Origin: Ascidia mentula
Taxonomy: Eukaryota > Chordata > Ascidiacea > Phlebobranchia > Ascidiidae
Direction of reading: 5' to 3'
Length of the DNA stretch: 64,000 nt
Assembly (NCBI GenBank): GCA_947561715.1
Contig: OX387205.1
Span: 811,001 to 875,000, forward strand
This document shows, one piece after another, positions 52,937 through 64,000 of this stretch. The notes beneath the pieces were generated by a model. That model did not search any database, was not told the DNA's origin, and was given only the letters and a program-made list of their open reading frames with translations. Position numbers and translations under genes: made by a program. How positions within the stretch are numbered: position 1 is the first letter of the stretch; every line of letters starts with the position of its first letter.

Positions 52937-53466
52937 CGTCATAGGAATGACGTGAAAATTTTTTGCGCACTGTGATGACATTTTTAGTGGCTGCTTTGAT
53001 GTAGTTTATTTTTTAAATGATGATGATAATATGTCGAATCATATATTTTTTGTACTGTGTTATTAAAATATATATTTTTAATAGTTGTCACCTTTTTGTC
53101 AACAAAATTTAAATATAGAAAATAGTCCCGCTGAGTATAACAAAACTACTACGGTATCATGAATTTATTCAGAATGTTAGCGCTGCTATACAAATGCTCG
53201 CAAACATCATCAACATTATAGTCTACTCTAGACAAGGTTGTTACGTGTTTAAGAGGTTAAAATACGTTAAGTAAATGGGTATAATTGTTCACTCAGTTAA
53301 AATTTATTTATAATATTTTGAAATCCCACATTAAAACGCAGTCTGCAAAGTACATCATTAACCTTATAGGATCCTATTGTGAAAATATCCTGCCTACTGA
53401 AGATATATTAAAATTTATGTAGTTAAAATGTATCTAGAAAAAAATCGAATTCGTCGCTCCACAAAG
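52937..53466. other. Convergent 3' ends of IQCB1 and SLC26 gene
   Basis: AT-rich. ATTAAA near 53060 may be the IQCB1 poly(A) signal. No gene seen. Confidence 0.5.
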
Positions 53467-56400
53467 TCACACAGTCAAAGAACTGTCTTCGCCATTCTCA
53501 TCCTCCTTGGTGAGCTGAAAAGAACAGATAAAATTGACAATGCTTCGTCAGTAGTCAGAAAACGTTACAATTTTACGTTTAAACAGAGCTGCTACCAGTC
53601 AACAATGCTCCTTGTCATTCTATTAATAATACCAAGTTTTGGTATAAAAGCTTGTTGCATGATAATTACTTTTGCACTGTGATGGTGTTTCTTAAAATTC
53701 GGACCCAACGTTTATCCACTGAAATCGCAAATAAACCCAATTCCCTTAATTATTGCTTTACGTTTTTCAAACACAACAACCAGTTAAATCCTTGGTTTGG
53801 GCTTCTAACTTACGACCTTCATTTGTTTCAGTCGAGTAGTGTTTTTAAAATTACGTACGTTAAATTTTTGCTGCAAGTACAGCATGGCGTCGTGGATTGA
53901 CACAAATTCCTCATATTCATCCGCCGATTCGTAATACGAAAGTCGATCCAAGGCCTTCTGTACATCGGCTGTCAGAAAAATGGAAATGTTTGTTTGTTTA
54001 AGCTAGAACGAATACATATCGAAAGGCACTGAACAGCTTAAAAATGTTGGGAATTGGGTAAACATGCTGTAGATGCTGCTGGGATCAACTGCTGGAGGTA
54101 ACTTGTTTGGTAAAAATTCTACTTGTTGCTTAGCCTATGTGTAAACAGTTTTAAGTTGAGTTTAACTACTTCAAGAGAAAAGACATGTATTGCTTCCTAA
54201 GCAAACAACACTTACCATTTACGTTAGATAAAATCCATAGTACTCCAATTTCTTTGTAGCTTTTTCGCAGCTGTAATGAGATAAAAAAACACGTATAAAT
54301 GGTTTTCTTTGCCCTGATGATTTATCCACACGCGTAAAATAGTTACACTTCAAACAATTTATGCGTCATAATTGGGCCCATAAAAATTAGAATTCAGGAA
54401 AGCAAATGAAACGAGTTGGGAAAATGGCTGTACCTGCATGCCGTGGCTAAGCGTTAAAGATATTGTGGACTATTGTCGTTACCTTGGCATAACTTTCTTA
54501 ACATTTTTGTATCAAGTTTATGTGTAGCAGGTACACATGTGCATAATTTTGTACCCAAAACTTTGCCATTGTATATAGTGTTTGCCAATGTCAAACAAAA
54601 CAAGTGTACAATTGCAACTGTCAATATTTTAACTGGGCTATATCGGTGTATCTACTAACAAAATACAACGATGTTATACAACTAAATTCGTCCAAAAATT
54701 AAGGCGTCTTGACTTAAATGACTAAAATAATTGGAAAGCTTTTTTAAATTTATTTTTTAAAGTTGGTTAAGCATACCAATTTTATAGCTTTCACCGCCAC
54801 TATATCCATCGTAGTGATAGACGAACAGTCAATGATGACTGCCCTCAAACCATTTGTATCGTCAGCACTTTGATTGTTGCCCGCTGTTGTTTCTTCAGCA
54901 AGTTCAAATCTACAAATGGCAACAATTCACATAGATTATAATCAGACCACACAGTAAGTTTCATCTTATATTTTGGCTGTTTTTTTGAAGATATTTGCCG
55001 TTTGGTAGCCACTTCAATGAAACAACCAATATGAGGTTGGTGATCACATAATTTAGTATGACACTGTAGCGTGTTTCCTTTTTTGTAAGAAATTTGTTCT
55101 TGATATGCTGCAAATCAAAGATCATAATTTTTCAATTAAAGTAGCTGCAATAGGTGGAAGCCCAAAAGAATTTTGACCACTGCCCCTAATGACGTGTGCT
55201 GGCCACTAATTGGGCAAGTGGCTTACTTGTTGGCGTCGCCGTTCTTCGTGCTTTTCCCCAACTTCTTACGTTTGGAAGCTTCCTTCTGTCGCTGAGTAAT
55301 AACTTCATCTGTAAACCAATGGGTACCTTTCAACTGACTGTCTGGGTTGTTTGATAAAAGCTACTAGTAATTTGGTTCACGTTTAGCTTGTTCGTGACTC
55401 AGCGGTCTTTCAACAGACAGGAATGTTTGAATCAATCACAAACACACGTGAAGGTCCATCAATAACAACCGTCTTTCGAAAACACAGAGATTTAATTTCG
55501 CTCATTCTTCGTAGCTGAAGCACTAATGTTGTTTCTGGTCTTAACCTCGCTCATCCATTTGTTTGCATTGCTCCTTGTTTAACAACCACATCCCCGACTG
55601 TTTCGTCCCATTTGCACGTTTCGTTGCAACGAAGGAATTTCTGTTCGCTCAATTTGTTTTCGTCGCTTACCTGGGTTCACTCCAGTTGCTTTAAACAACT
55701 TTTCCTTGAAAAAATCTTTGTTCACGTAGAAAAGCATGGAGTTAAATTTGAACACAACAACTCCTTGCCTGCGTTCGGCCTGTTGACAATATAAAATGAA
55801 TGTGCCCAAGTTTTGGTTTCCTTGTTTCTAAAACAATATTTGCTTAATTATGTAAGCATGGTCAAAATTTTATAATTACTAACTTTTGTTGTATCGGGCA
55901 ATTTTTGCAAGCTGTTATATACAAATTACACGTAGTTCGTGTTGCTTGGTGTGTTTTGCCTTAGTTATTTTTTTCCTTACCCTTTTATAAATCTTAGAAT
56001 CCACGTATATCCCTGAGTCCTTGACGCTCGCCAGGACTTCATATGAAGGACATTGATTGCGCAGAACCGAAATAATCATCGCGAAACCAATGCTTGCGAA
56101 GAGACCGATATCGACACCGAGAGAGCAGATCGCCAGGAAGGTGAAAACCCATATTAACTAAATAACAATGCCAGGTATGGTTAAATTCGTTGATCGGTGA
56201 GACGTCGTTCCAAATCAGAACAGCAATCAGTCTAGCGTAAAACCAGTGTTTCGGTGTATCAAGTTTCGCCAACTGCGCAAATACTCTAACTAACGGGGGC
56301 TTAAGCGTGGATTTTGACAAGACGTCATACGATAACGTTTATCTGTGTTTTTTCGAAAAAGTTGAAAGCATTCGTTTAAAAACGGCCACGTTTCAACTAT

Positions 56401-59400
56401 TTAACCCAGACTTTCCACACTTTCGTATATTGACCCGTGTAACCGCAACCTACCCCGTCCGCCACAGACGCCTTAAATGTTGGCCATATGAGGTTGAACT
56501 GTTTGAGAACACCGAGAAGCCCCACAGCTACAATACATCCCAATACTGATCTTGGCATTGGTTCGAATAAGGGTCCAGCGGCCAGGATTGTCACCAGCAA
56601 AATTATTGTTGTTATAATGCCAGAAACCTGCAAAAAGCATAGTACATTTAAATGTTTTCAGTTTTAGTTCATAGGGCACCTCAAACAGAAAATTCTCTGT
56701 CACCCCTTGGTGCCAATACGTTGATCATATTTAAACAATAAATATCCTATTGCAAAAACCTATACTTGGTATTTTTGCTTCGTCACCGTACATATTGCCC
56801 AATACCTGTGATTTCCCTCCCGAGTTAACTTGTATTTGACATCTCGCCAACGCAGCTGCGTTCGGAAAGCACTGAAAGAAAGCTGGAACCAAGTTTGTCA
56901 TTCCGTATGCAATCAATTCCTGTAAAAAATATCCTACAACTTTCTTGCGACTAATTTAAGTTGGAAGAAAGGTTTAAAAATGTCACGGTTTGGGTTTTTG
57001 TGCACAAGATTACTCAAGACTTAACCTTAGTGTTCGTTAACATACCTGGTTTGAGTCGATCTTGTATCCAAACTTTAAGGCGTAGAACTTGCTCACAGAT
57101 ATATTGAGAGCAAATCCTACAATAGCAACACCGAAAGCCTCGCCGACAATTCCTCCCAGTATGCTTACATCGGGAATTCTCGGTGGTGGAAATCTGAAAA
57201 GAAATTTTGTAGTTTATCTGGATTAATATTTTTGAAAATGAAAGCCAAATCTAAAATGCTGTTAATCAATTAATTCAATTAATTCTGATTAACAGCATTT
57301 TAGCTTTGGCTTTCATTTTCAAAGTTATCAACTCCAAATATTTTGCACCCAAGTGGATTAATGTTACTTCACGTTTCCCTTTAGGCTTTTAAAAACAAGC
57401 CCACTCTCCTTTAAAAGCGCCGCACGGAAATGCCGTGTTTTGCACCCGATGATTGCCTATTTTCAACTGTTGTTTTGCTAACGGCTGAAGTTGTAACGGT
57501 TTTAACAAAACAGCAAGATCAACGCAATAAAAGTTGCATGAGAAAACGATTGAAATTGGATTTATATTTAGAGAAGAAACATAGCCTTTGACTCACCCGA
57601 GGGGCATATTATCAACAATATCAACTCCCCAAAGTCCTTTGAAGTTTCCAAAGTATGAAGCAATGATGGAAACTACAACCAGGACCACTTCGGTGGGTAT
57701 GGGAACCTTCAGTTTGTCGCTGTATACAAATTAAATTTTAGTGTTTTGCGGGAATCGTTTAGGGACTAATATGGAAGTGACAAAAAGAAACGTAAAAGTC
57801 CAAGAAGGGCTGGTAGCAATTGTACCTGTATCGTTCGTTAACTTCCCTCATTGTAACCAAGATGATGATACAAATAATTGAGATTATTAGAGTTGCTATG
57901 TGTGTGTTGGGTAGGCTGGTGAAAATGTAACCCCAACTCTGAAAAAAATATAGAAATTTCGACTCTGCCTTTTTGTTGCACACAATAGGTATTTTGAATT
58001 TGTGGCTGTGTTATTATAATTTGCTGTTGCTGTCACGAATGTTATGATCAGGGCGTCGATTTTTTTCTGCGTGTCGAACATCTTGAGATAAATTGTCGTG
58101 CGTGTCGAACAGTAAAAATGTCGTATCTGGTAACTAACGCATGAGAACGACCAGGCTTATTTCAATTACAGGATTCTTGTACTTGCATAAGTTTGGAATA
58201 GGCGTTAAAATAACGACAAAACAATTAAAAACCTTGCATGTTGTGGGCTGCTATGTCTCTTTTAAGGTCCGATTGAACGAAAAATGGCACTTGTTTCATG
58301 TTAATGCCACATGTTTGGTAACAATGCTCCATGTTTGGAAACAATGGTTAGTTTAGGTTTAACGCGCTTATTCACTGAACGTTAAAGCAAGTGTTGGTTG
58401 GTTTTTGCATGGATTTTGTCCAAAAATGTATTGCGGTTGCGTTTATTTAGCCGTCTAAACAGACAGATTTATTTTGGATGGGGATCCCGAAAGATTATGC
58501 CATTAAGTTTTCATCACTACACAACCGAAATACAAATTTCTCCCCAAAAAATTGATTGTGTTTTAATTTAAACGACTTGTACTGGCACTGACGTCTTGCA
58601 ACCACCGGCATGTACGGCGAAAAATTGACAAATACATGTCAATAGCAAAATCGTTGCCGTCCAATCTTCGCAAAAAGAAAACTAGTAAGATCGATGTGAA
58701 TGTTGCAAGATTGACGTGACCGATACGTTAGGCTAAATTTAGTAATTATGGTAATTCAATTTACGGACTTTGGTAGTTAACAATAGCGTTGGTCTTTATA
58801 CCGATAACTTAAAATTTATTCACGCCGCCCGTGTCGAACAGTGGTGTCGCGTGTCGAACACTTAGAATGGCGAAGAAGGCATAAATCGACACCCTGGTTA
58901 TGATCTAACCAACTGGCCATCAGGCGCAAACATAAACGTAGATTTTATTGTACCGACGTTTCGGTTTCATTAAGGTTTTAGTGAGGAATCACTGAAAAAA
59001 TGCCACCGCAACCCCGCTCTTTTTGTTGCATTATATTGCGTTGATGTTGAAACCCAAACTTTTTTTATTATTTTTTTTTGACCACACCGGGGTTTGAACC
59101 CAGGATATCACGAATCCCAATAACCTTTTCTTCTTGGTAAACGCGCTTGACCAATGCTGCCAATCACTTATGAAGAAAAGTTACCAGATAAAATGCACCA
59201 ATCCCGGTTCTCGGTTGCGGGGGAATCCCGAGTATAGCCGGCATTTGTGACAGAACCACGTAAAGCGCGGCAGCAGTTGTGAATCCTTGTAGCAATGGTT
59301 CTGACATGTATGTTGTGATCATTCCAAATCTCAGGAGTCCGAACACGAACTGCGATCACGTGATTTTTGTTAAGCTAAATTAGGCTGATAGGTTGTACCA

Positions 59401-61060
59401 CTAATGTCAACGTAAAAGTAATTTAAAACTAGTAATTTCACATGGTCATTAAAAGTCTTAAAATTGTTTGACATCAACATTTTTATTTATAAGATGACCG
59501 CCCTAACAACAATAATGCAGTCATGAGGATTTACTTGGAATATTCCCATCAACAGGCAAAGCGCCGAAGCGACCGCGATTCTTCTGGCATAGAAATCATC
59601 GAGTTGCATCTGATACATGTCTTGCACATCTGGGGACATCTGTGAGTAAACATTGATGTTTTTGGTTAAATGCGAAGTGCATGTTGTTAGACTAAAAACA
59701 ATTATAAGTTTATTTGAATTGCTGGAAGTGCTCAATGCAGGGAATTCAAAAACCCAGTGTTACCGTCAGTTTTTCAGTATTACCAACTTTCTGCTAAAAA
59801 TGGTAAAAGCAACAAATCTACATGAAAATCTCTTCGTTTAGAAACTATAGCAACTGGGCATCATTTTGATTTTAACGAGTTTTGACTTCTACCGTTGTCA
59901 TGTTCAATGGTGATGGCATAACAGGTCGTTGTGATTCCGGTACGTATCTGATAACAACAGCTTGTGTGAGAAGACTTGGAATGGCGAAGGTTCCAACCGA
60001 CAAGTGTCTCGATGTTCCCATTAGAACGTAGATAAGTACAGTCCAGAATGTGACGTAAAGTCCGTAGATCGCTGGAACACCAGCCAGGGCAGAGAACGCT
60101 AGACCTGAAAGTTTAAAACACAAATAGGGACTATAGTTTGTCTAATGGGGCTGAAAATGTTATTAGAGGTTGATGAAGATGCTTTGTGTGTTTTGCACTT
60201 TTCTACAAAAATATCTTTGTTTTAAACGAAGGTTAAACAATATGGAACTGGTTCGGGAATATTCCTTCTAATTTGCATTTATGGAAACCTATAGATGATT
60301 CATAAATGCACAAACTTATGATACTTGAAATCAGTGGTGCACAATTCAAACGATTATTCGTGTGTTATTTGTTACTGCAAACTATGTATCACGTGCCAAA
60401 CATTTGTGCAACCTGATGGGAAAAAGTTTGATTTTGTTGAATCCAACAAAGCCAACACACTATTAAGGACGACTCTTGAAAAATATTTTCCAACATTCGA
60501 GGTGAAAATCTATATATAACGCGTACCCAGTGCTGTGCACCCATGCGTAATACACTTACTCTGTGGTATGTGTACCAGCCCCACAGTAATCCCTGCCAGT
60601 AGATCTCCCGCCCACCATTTCTTGAGCTTGTATCTCGGAAACCAATGCAAGATCGGAAACAAACCGAACAAAATGTCGAGCAACCTCGATCCACTGCAGC
60701 TTGTGAAGTAATTTTTCGCTTTCAATACAAGGTTTGGCCTTTCCTTGACTTCAGCTGGACCGGTGACGTTCTTTTGAAATCCTGATGATGTGTGTACTGG
60801 TCGGTCGATGACGTAACGGGTGATGATGTCATCGTCTCTATGGAGAAAAATAGAGTCGGTATCGGTAAATTTAAGTTGTGTGGTAAAAATGCGACTTATT
60901 CGGAAATATTTATTGAAGCAAGATAGAAGATGCTTGGAATAGTTTTCCTCTTATTAGGGTTTTCTTAATTATTCTTTTTTTACAAATCTTATCACACGTA
61001 TTCTCACCTCGTCATTTCTGTGACTGATGGATTTTCAAAATGCAGGCTTTCCTCTGGCAT
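53467..61060 (-). CDS. SLC26 family anion transporter, complete
   Basis: Seventeen exons: 61008-61060, 60560-60837, 59893-60104, 59535-59639, 59185-59349, 57826-57938, 57597-57719, 57046-57193, 56806-56919, 56454-56627, 55981-56157, 55671-55779, 55227-55308, 54777-54909, 54216-54270, 53859-53968, 53467-53514; 732 aa. Start MPEESLHFENPS. Transport core: RYVIDRPVH, GDLLAGITVGLVHIPQSLAF, AGVPAIYGLY, GTSRHLSVGTFAI, SNQELIAYGMTNLVPAFFQCFP, then LDLG-like SLGVDIGL. STAS domain: GVVVFKFNSMLFYVN, a lysine-rich insert, AVIIDCSSITTMDIVAVKAI, SVHDAMLY-like end. C-terminus SSLTV. SLC26 proteins exchange Cl-, HCO3-, SO4 or oxalate at the plasma membrane; the subfamily (A3/A5/A6-like versus other) cannot be settled by eye. 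The acceptor TATTTTAG lies directly before the start codon, so the 5' leader is spliced. Confidence 0.92.
57231..57323. repeat. 38-bp inverted repeat, 17-bp loop
   Basis: Arms 57231-57268 and 57286-57323 are reverse complements with one mismatch; the loop is ATTAATTCAATTAATTC. The right arm is part of the repeat also found at 48616. In an SLC26 intron, about 40 bp from the exon ending at 57193. Confidence 0.8.
58049..58896. mobile_element. hAT-like DNA transposon, non-autonomous, 848 bp
   Basis: Ends CAGGGCGTCGATTT and AAATCGACACCCTG, inverted with one mismatch, flanked on both sides by the same 8-bp word GTTATGAT (58041-58048 and 58897-58904), as hAT transposases produce. Subterminal GTGTCGAACA words recur near both ends. 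No transposase frame. The perfect duplication points to a fairly recent insertion. In the SLC26 intron between exons 59185-59349 and 57826-57938. Confidence 0.85.
59060..59161 (-). mobile_element. tRNA-derived SINE
   Basis: Minus strand: GGCAGCATTGGTCAAGCGCG (A-box-like), then CCTGGGTTCAAACCCCGG (strong B box), then an A-rich run. No tRNA cloverleaf of normal length. In an SLC26 intron right beside exon 59185-59349. Confidence 0.65.
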
Positions 61061-62396
61061 GCTAAAATAAACGTTTTGAGAGACATGTTTAAAACCACTT
61101 CACCAACCTAAACTGAAATTGCACTGTGTTTCACATCGCTTGCAAAGTAATGCTTTAAGTTGAGCAATCACTAATTGATATAAATTCAAACAAACGTCGA
61201 ACTACATACATGGGCGGTGATTTCCCTAATTAAAATTCACTGGTAAGTTTTGCTTCATTATCTCACACCAACCGATACTCAGTCTCCAGTGTAGCGCATA
61301 GGAAATACTTTAGACATAGTAACATGTTAGGAAGTCACGTTGCCCCGGCTCACTACACAATGCCTCCTGGCCGCAATAATTATGGTATTATTGTTATTAT
61401 AGCAGCTCTAGGTCTCAACCGCGCAAAAAATGGTAAACCTATTTGAAACACCAAAGATTTACTGTAAAATGTTTTTCATACCTTTAGAAAAAATCCTCGT
61501 TTGCATCCGGTTTGGTCGCCGAGCATCCAAGACGAATGTTTATATTCTGCTCTGTTTGTACGAAACCTTTTTCTTTTCAGGGCCGACTTAGTAAAGACTA
61601 TATAAAGCTTAAAAGCGCGACTAACGCACAAATCAATATATCCTCCTGGATATTTGTAATCTTATTGTTTGCTCGGGGACAATGCATAGTTTTGTTGATT
61701 TTCTCAAACATTTTCATGCGAGCGCAAATATTTCAAGCATTACTAATAAATCTAATAAACATCCGTTTAATTTTGCTGCGTGACCAAACATTATTTGTTG
61801 CTTTTTTGCAATAGTGTAAAGAATTATAAATAATGTTTGAGTGGCTCACACCAGTTGATAATGTCTTAAAATACAAAACAGAAAATCTTTGATGACAATA
61901 TTTGATTCTGTCTGCCATCTGCCTTCTGTGCCCATCCGTAACACTAAAGTGTATGCAGTGTGTTTTGTAGGAGGGTTAAAGAGATACAGGTTTTCACATC
62001 ACGCATTTATTATACTCAATGTACATTGGCTCATTTTTGAAACACTGCGAGGTTAATTATATGAACGCGTGTTTATTGAGATTGTGAGTAAAAATTCCCT
62101 TTAGAAAATACAAAACTGCTACACAACGAAGGTAGTTAGAAATTAATGAAGGAACGAGAATATCATAACCGGTATTTGTACAAAGGGAAAAGTATTCAAC
62201 CCTCGAATGTATCTTATATGATATGAAACGTTAAGTTCACCACGTTAAACCATGATTAAATCGAATCGGGCAATGGGTACAAGATGGGGGAATGATTTCA
62301 CTGATGATGTCGGCGGGTGTTTTGTTGAATCTCTAGTTTTGATTTTAGATGTCATCCGACCCAAACGCCAACCATCCTGTATGTGCTGGAATGTAT
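61061..62396. other. Spacer between the two SLC26 genes
   Basis: Should hold the 3' UTR of the distal SLC26 gene and the promoter of the complete one. No exon or repeat that I can support. Confidence 0.5.
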
Positions 62397-63951
62397 TTAC
62401 ACAATGGACGACATTTCTTGTTCTTCGTCCAAGCCTGTCTGTTGCTACAAGTTCAAAAACCCAACGTTCGTATGTCATTCTCCCGGGTCAAGTTCATGTA
62501 ACGTCGACTCACGTTTACTTTTTGTTCCATGTAAAGAACGGCGTCGTGGACGGAAACAAATTCCGCATCTGGTATCGCGCCTTCGTAGTAGGAAAGTCGA
62601 TCCAGAGAATCCCTGACACCGGCTGAGAAAAACGTAGAGGTGGTAATTCATGTCATTATTTGAACTGTGAAACTGATTGATGTGTTTAATATTGAAACCT
62701 TATTTCACACAACGTCCAAACTATGTCTGCGATGGATATAACATAATGTAGATATTGAAGCATGAAACATATTGCCTTTGATGTTTGATGCCATCTGTTG
62801 CAAGAGGTCAAATTACGAAACCATTTTGTTATTTCCTGACTACTTTTGACACATTTGCCTTTGAACTGTGGTTACCTGTCGTCTTATATACTCACCATTA
62901 ACATTCACTAGAATCCATTCCACCCCTATTTGTGTGTAGCTTTTCTTCAGCTGCAAGAGAAAACACAAAAAAAAAACATGCTTCATGTCATGTGAACCCC
63001 AAACCTTCCGCATAGCTGTGAAACCAAGCAAAACTTACCGCAATAACCGTTTTCACGCCGACGATATCCATCATGGTAATAGAAGAACAATCCAGAACCA
63101 CTGCTTTCAAAATTTGTTCCTCATCAGATTTTCTGTTTCACAAAACGAACACAATGACAATGTATTTGCTTCGCAACCATAGACTTATTTCAGTCAGAGA
63201 TTACAGAATAGATTTCATAGCATCGCGGAATGTCGTTTGAAATTATTGTAATACAAAATAGGAAGCAAACAGTTATATTGGCTGGCATGTTAACTCATTG
63301 AAAAATATTTATTTTAACTAAAACGGATTTAACGGCGCATGAACACACTTCTGTATAATAATGTAACCTCGGGGATTATTGATAATTTTTATTCACAAGA
63401 TGGAGAGTTTCCCGCATTTTGAAACTTCCTGTGTTTACATTTTTCAGATTTTTGAATAAACTTAAGCCCTGCATATTTGCCAGCCAGCTGCATCAGCCGG
63501 TTGCAGTCTGCAGATTTTATGGCAATCTTTCTTGGATGTCAATCTAACCGGTTTGGCGCCATCGATGAAAAACGGTTTTAAACTGACTGCGGATTAGTGA
63601 TGGATAAACTTGTTGGAATAAGAAAACCGCCAGTTTCGCTGGAGGTATGCGTGATGTATCTTATTTGTGAAAGGACAGAATTCCTCTTTAAAGCCTCCTG
63701 GGCAGATTATTGGTAATTATAAACTTTTTTTGCGGTTAGCGGTTCTTTCGGTATGTGTGATTTCTATACTAGAGCGTAATGATGGCAATAGTAATAAAAC
63801 AGTAGTAGTTACCAATATATAAATAGCGATAGTTAAATAGCAAATGTTGAACTTTTACCAATGTGCTGTCATATTTACATTTTAACGTCACCGTTCTCCC
63901 CCATCTTCTTCTGTTTGGATGCAGCACGTTTCTGTTGCATAATCACCACGT
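62397..63951 (-). CDS. Second SLC26 gene, C-terminal STAS exons, runs off right edge
   Basis: Five exons: 63879-63951, 63039-63132, 62896-62950, 62513-62622, 62397-62444. They match the last five coding exons of the neighbouring SLC26 gene in order, phase and, for three of them, exact length (55, 110, 48). Encoded: basic linker QQKRAASKQKKMGENGD, STAS core AVVLDCSSITMMDIVGVKTV, LKKSYTQIGVEWILVNVN, LDRLSYYEGAIPDAEF, ending EEQEMSSIV. The end S-I-V fits a class I PDZ ligand. The transmembrane part lies beyond 64000. Head-to-tail tandem duplicate of the gene at 53467-61060. Confidence 0.88.
63133..63878. other. Intron of the second SLC26 gene
   Basis: 746-bp AT-rich intron with no recognisable insert. 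Confidence 0.6.
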
Positions 63952-64000
63952 CTGCACAAGACTATGTTTATTAGGGGAGTTGCTAAGCAGGTGAAAAGAG

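Noticed and set aside
55540-55567. Small exon-like block between SLC26 exons at 55227-55308 and 55671-55779
   Set aside because: Including it breaks the phase and leads to a stop; joining the two flanking exons directly keeps phase and aligns with the neighbouring SLC26 gene.

Overview
The window reads as chromosomal DNA of a small, AT-rich, compact animal genome. Every gene except two is split by short GT-AG introns. The gene set (STPG2, CNPPD1, CDK5, LRRD1-like, ASPP, IQCB1/NPHP5, SLC26) is that of a deuterostome, and I infer a Ciona-type ascidian. No bacterial or organelle features are present. Exons below were joined by hand; in each completed gene the phases agree across all junctions and the summed length is a multiple of three.

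Left part, 1-10 kb, all on the minus strand: the N-terminal three quarters of STPG2 (sperm-tail PG-rich repeats, runs off the left edge), a complete ten-exon CNPPD1 (454 aa), and an intronless CDK5 (292 aa). On the plus strand, 11.2-17.6 kb, lies a 14-exon leucine-rich-repeat gene (739 aa) with a C-terminal death-like domain, best matched to LRRD1.

Middle part, 17.4-41.7 kb: a tandem array of six units of about 3.8-4.3 kb (one shortened to 1.9 kb). Each unit carries a copy of the LAST exon of the LRRD1-like gene, followed within about 150 bp by a TATA promoter and a four-exon secreted protein (241 aa; signal peptide, H-type-lectin-like domain, cysteine-rich C-terminal domain). Five lectin-like copies are open and one is broken. 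Five of six death-domain exon copies are open. The units alternate in type (A-B-A-B-A-B), so the array seems to have grown as dimers, with later gene conversion. A diverged single paralogue closes the cluster at 40.5-41.7 kb. This array is the most novel object in the window.

Right part, 42-64 kb: a TIR transposon with TA duplication, an intronless ASPP gene (926 aa; PP1 motif, ankyrins, SH3), an 11-exon IQCB1/NPHP5 (581 aa), and two head-to-tail SLC26 anion-transporter genes on the minus strand (one complete, 732 aa in 17 exons; one represented by its last five coding exons). Introns hold a hAT-like element with a clean 8-bp duplication, a tRNA-derived SINE and a long hairpin.

Three genes (STPG2, IQCB1, LRRD1-like) have cilium, sperm or adaptor-type relatives, but I see no operon-like functional linkage between neighbours outside the array.
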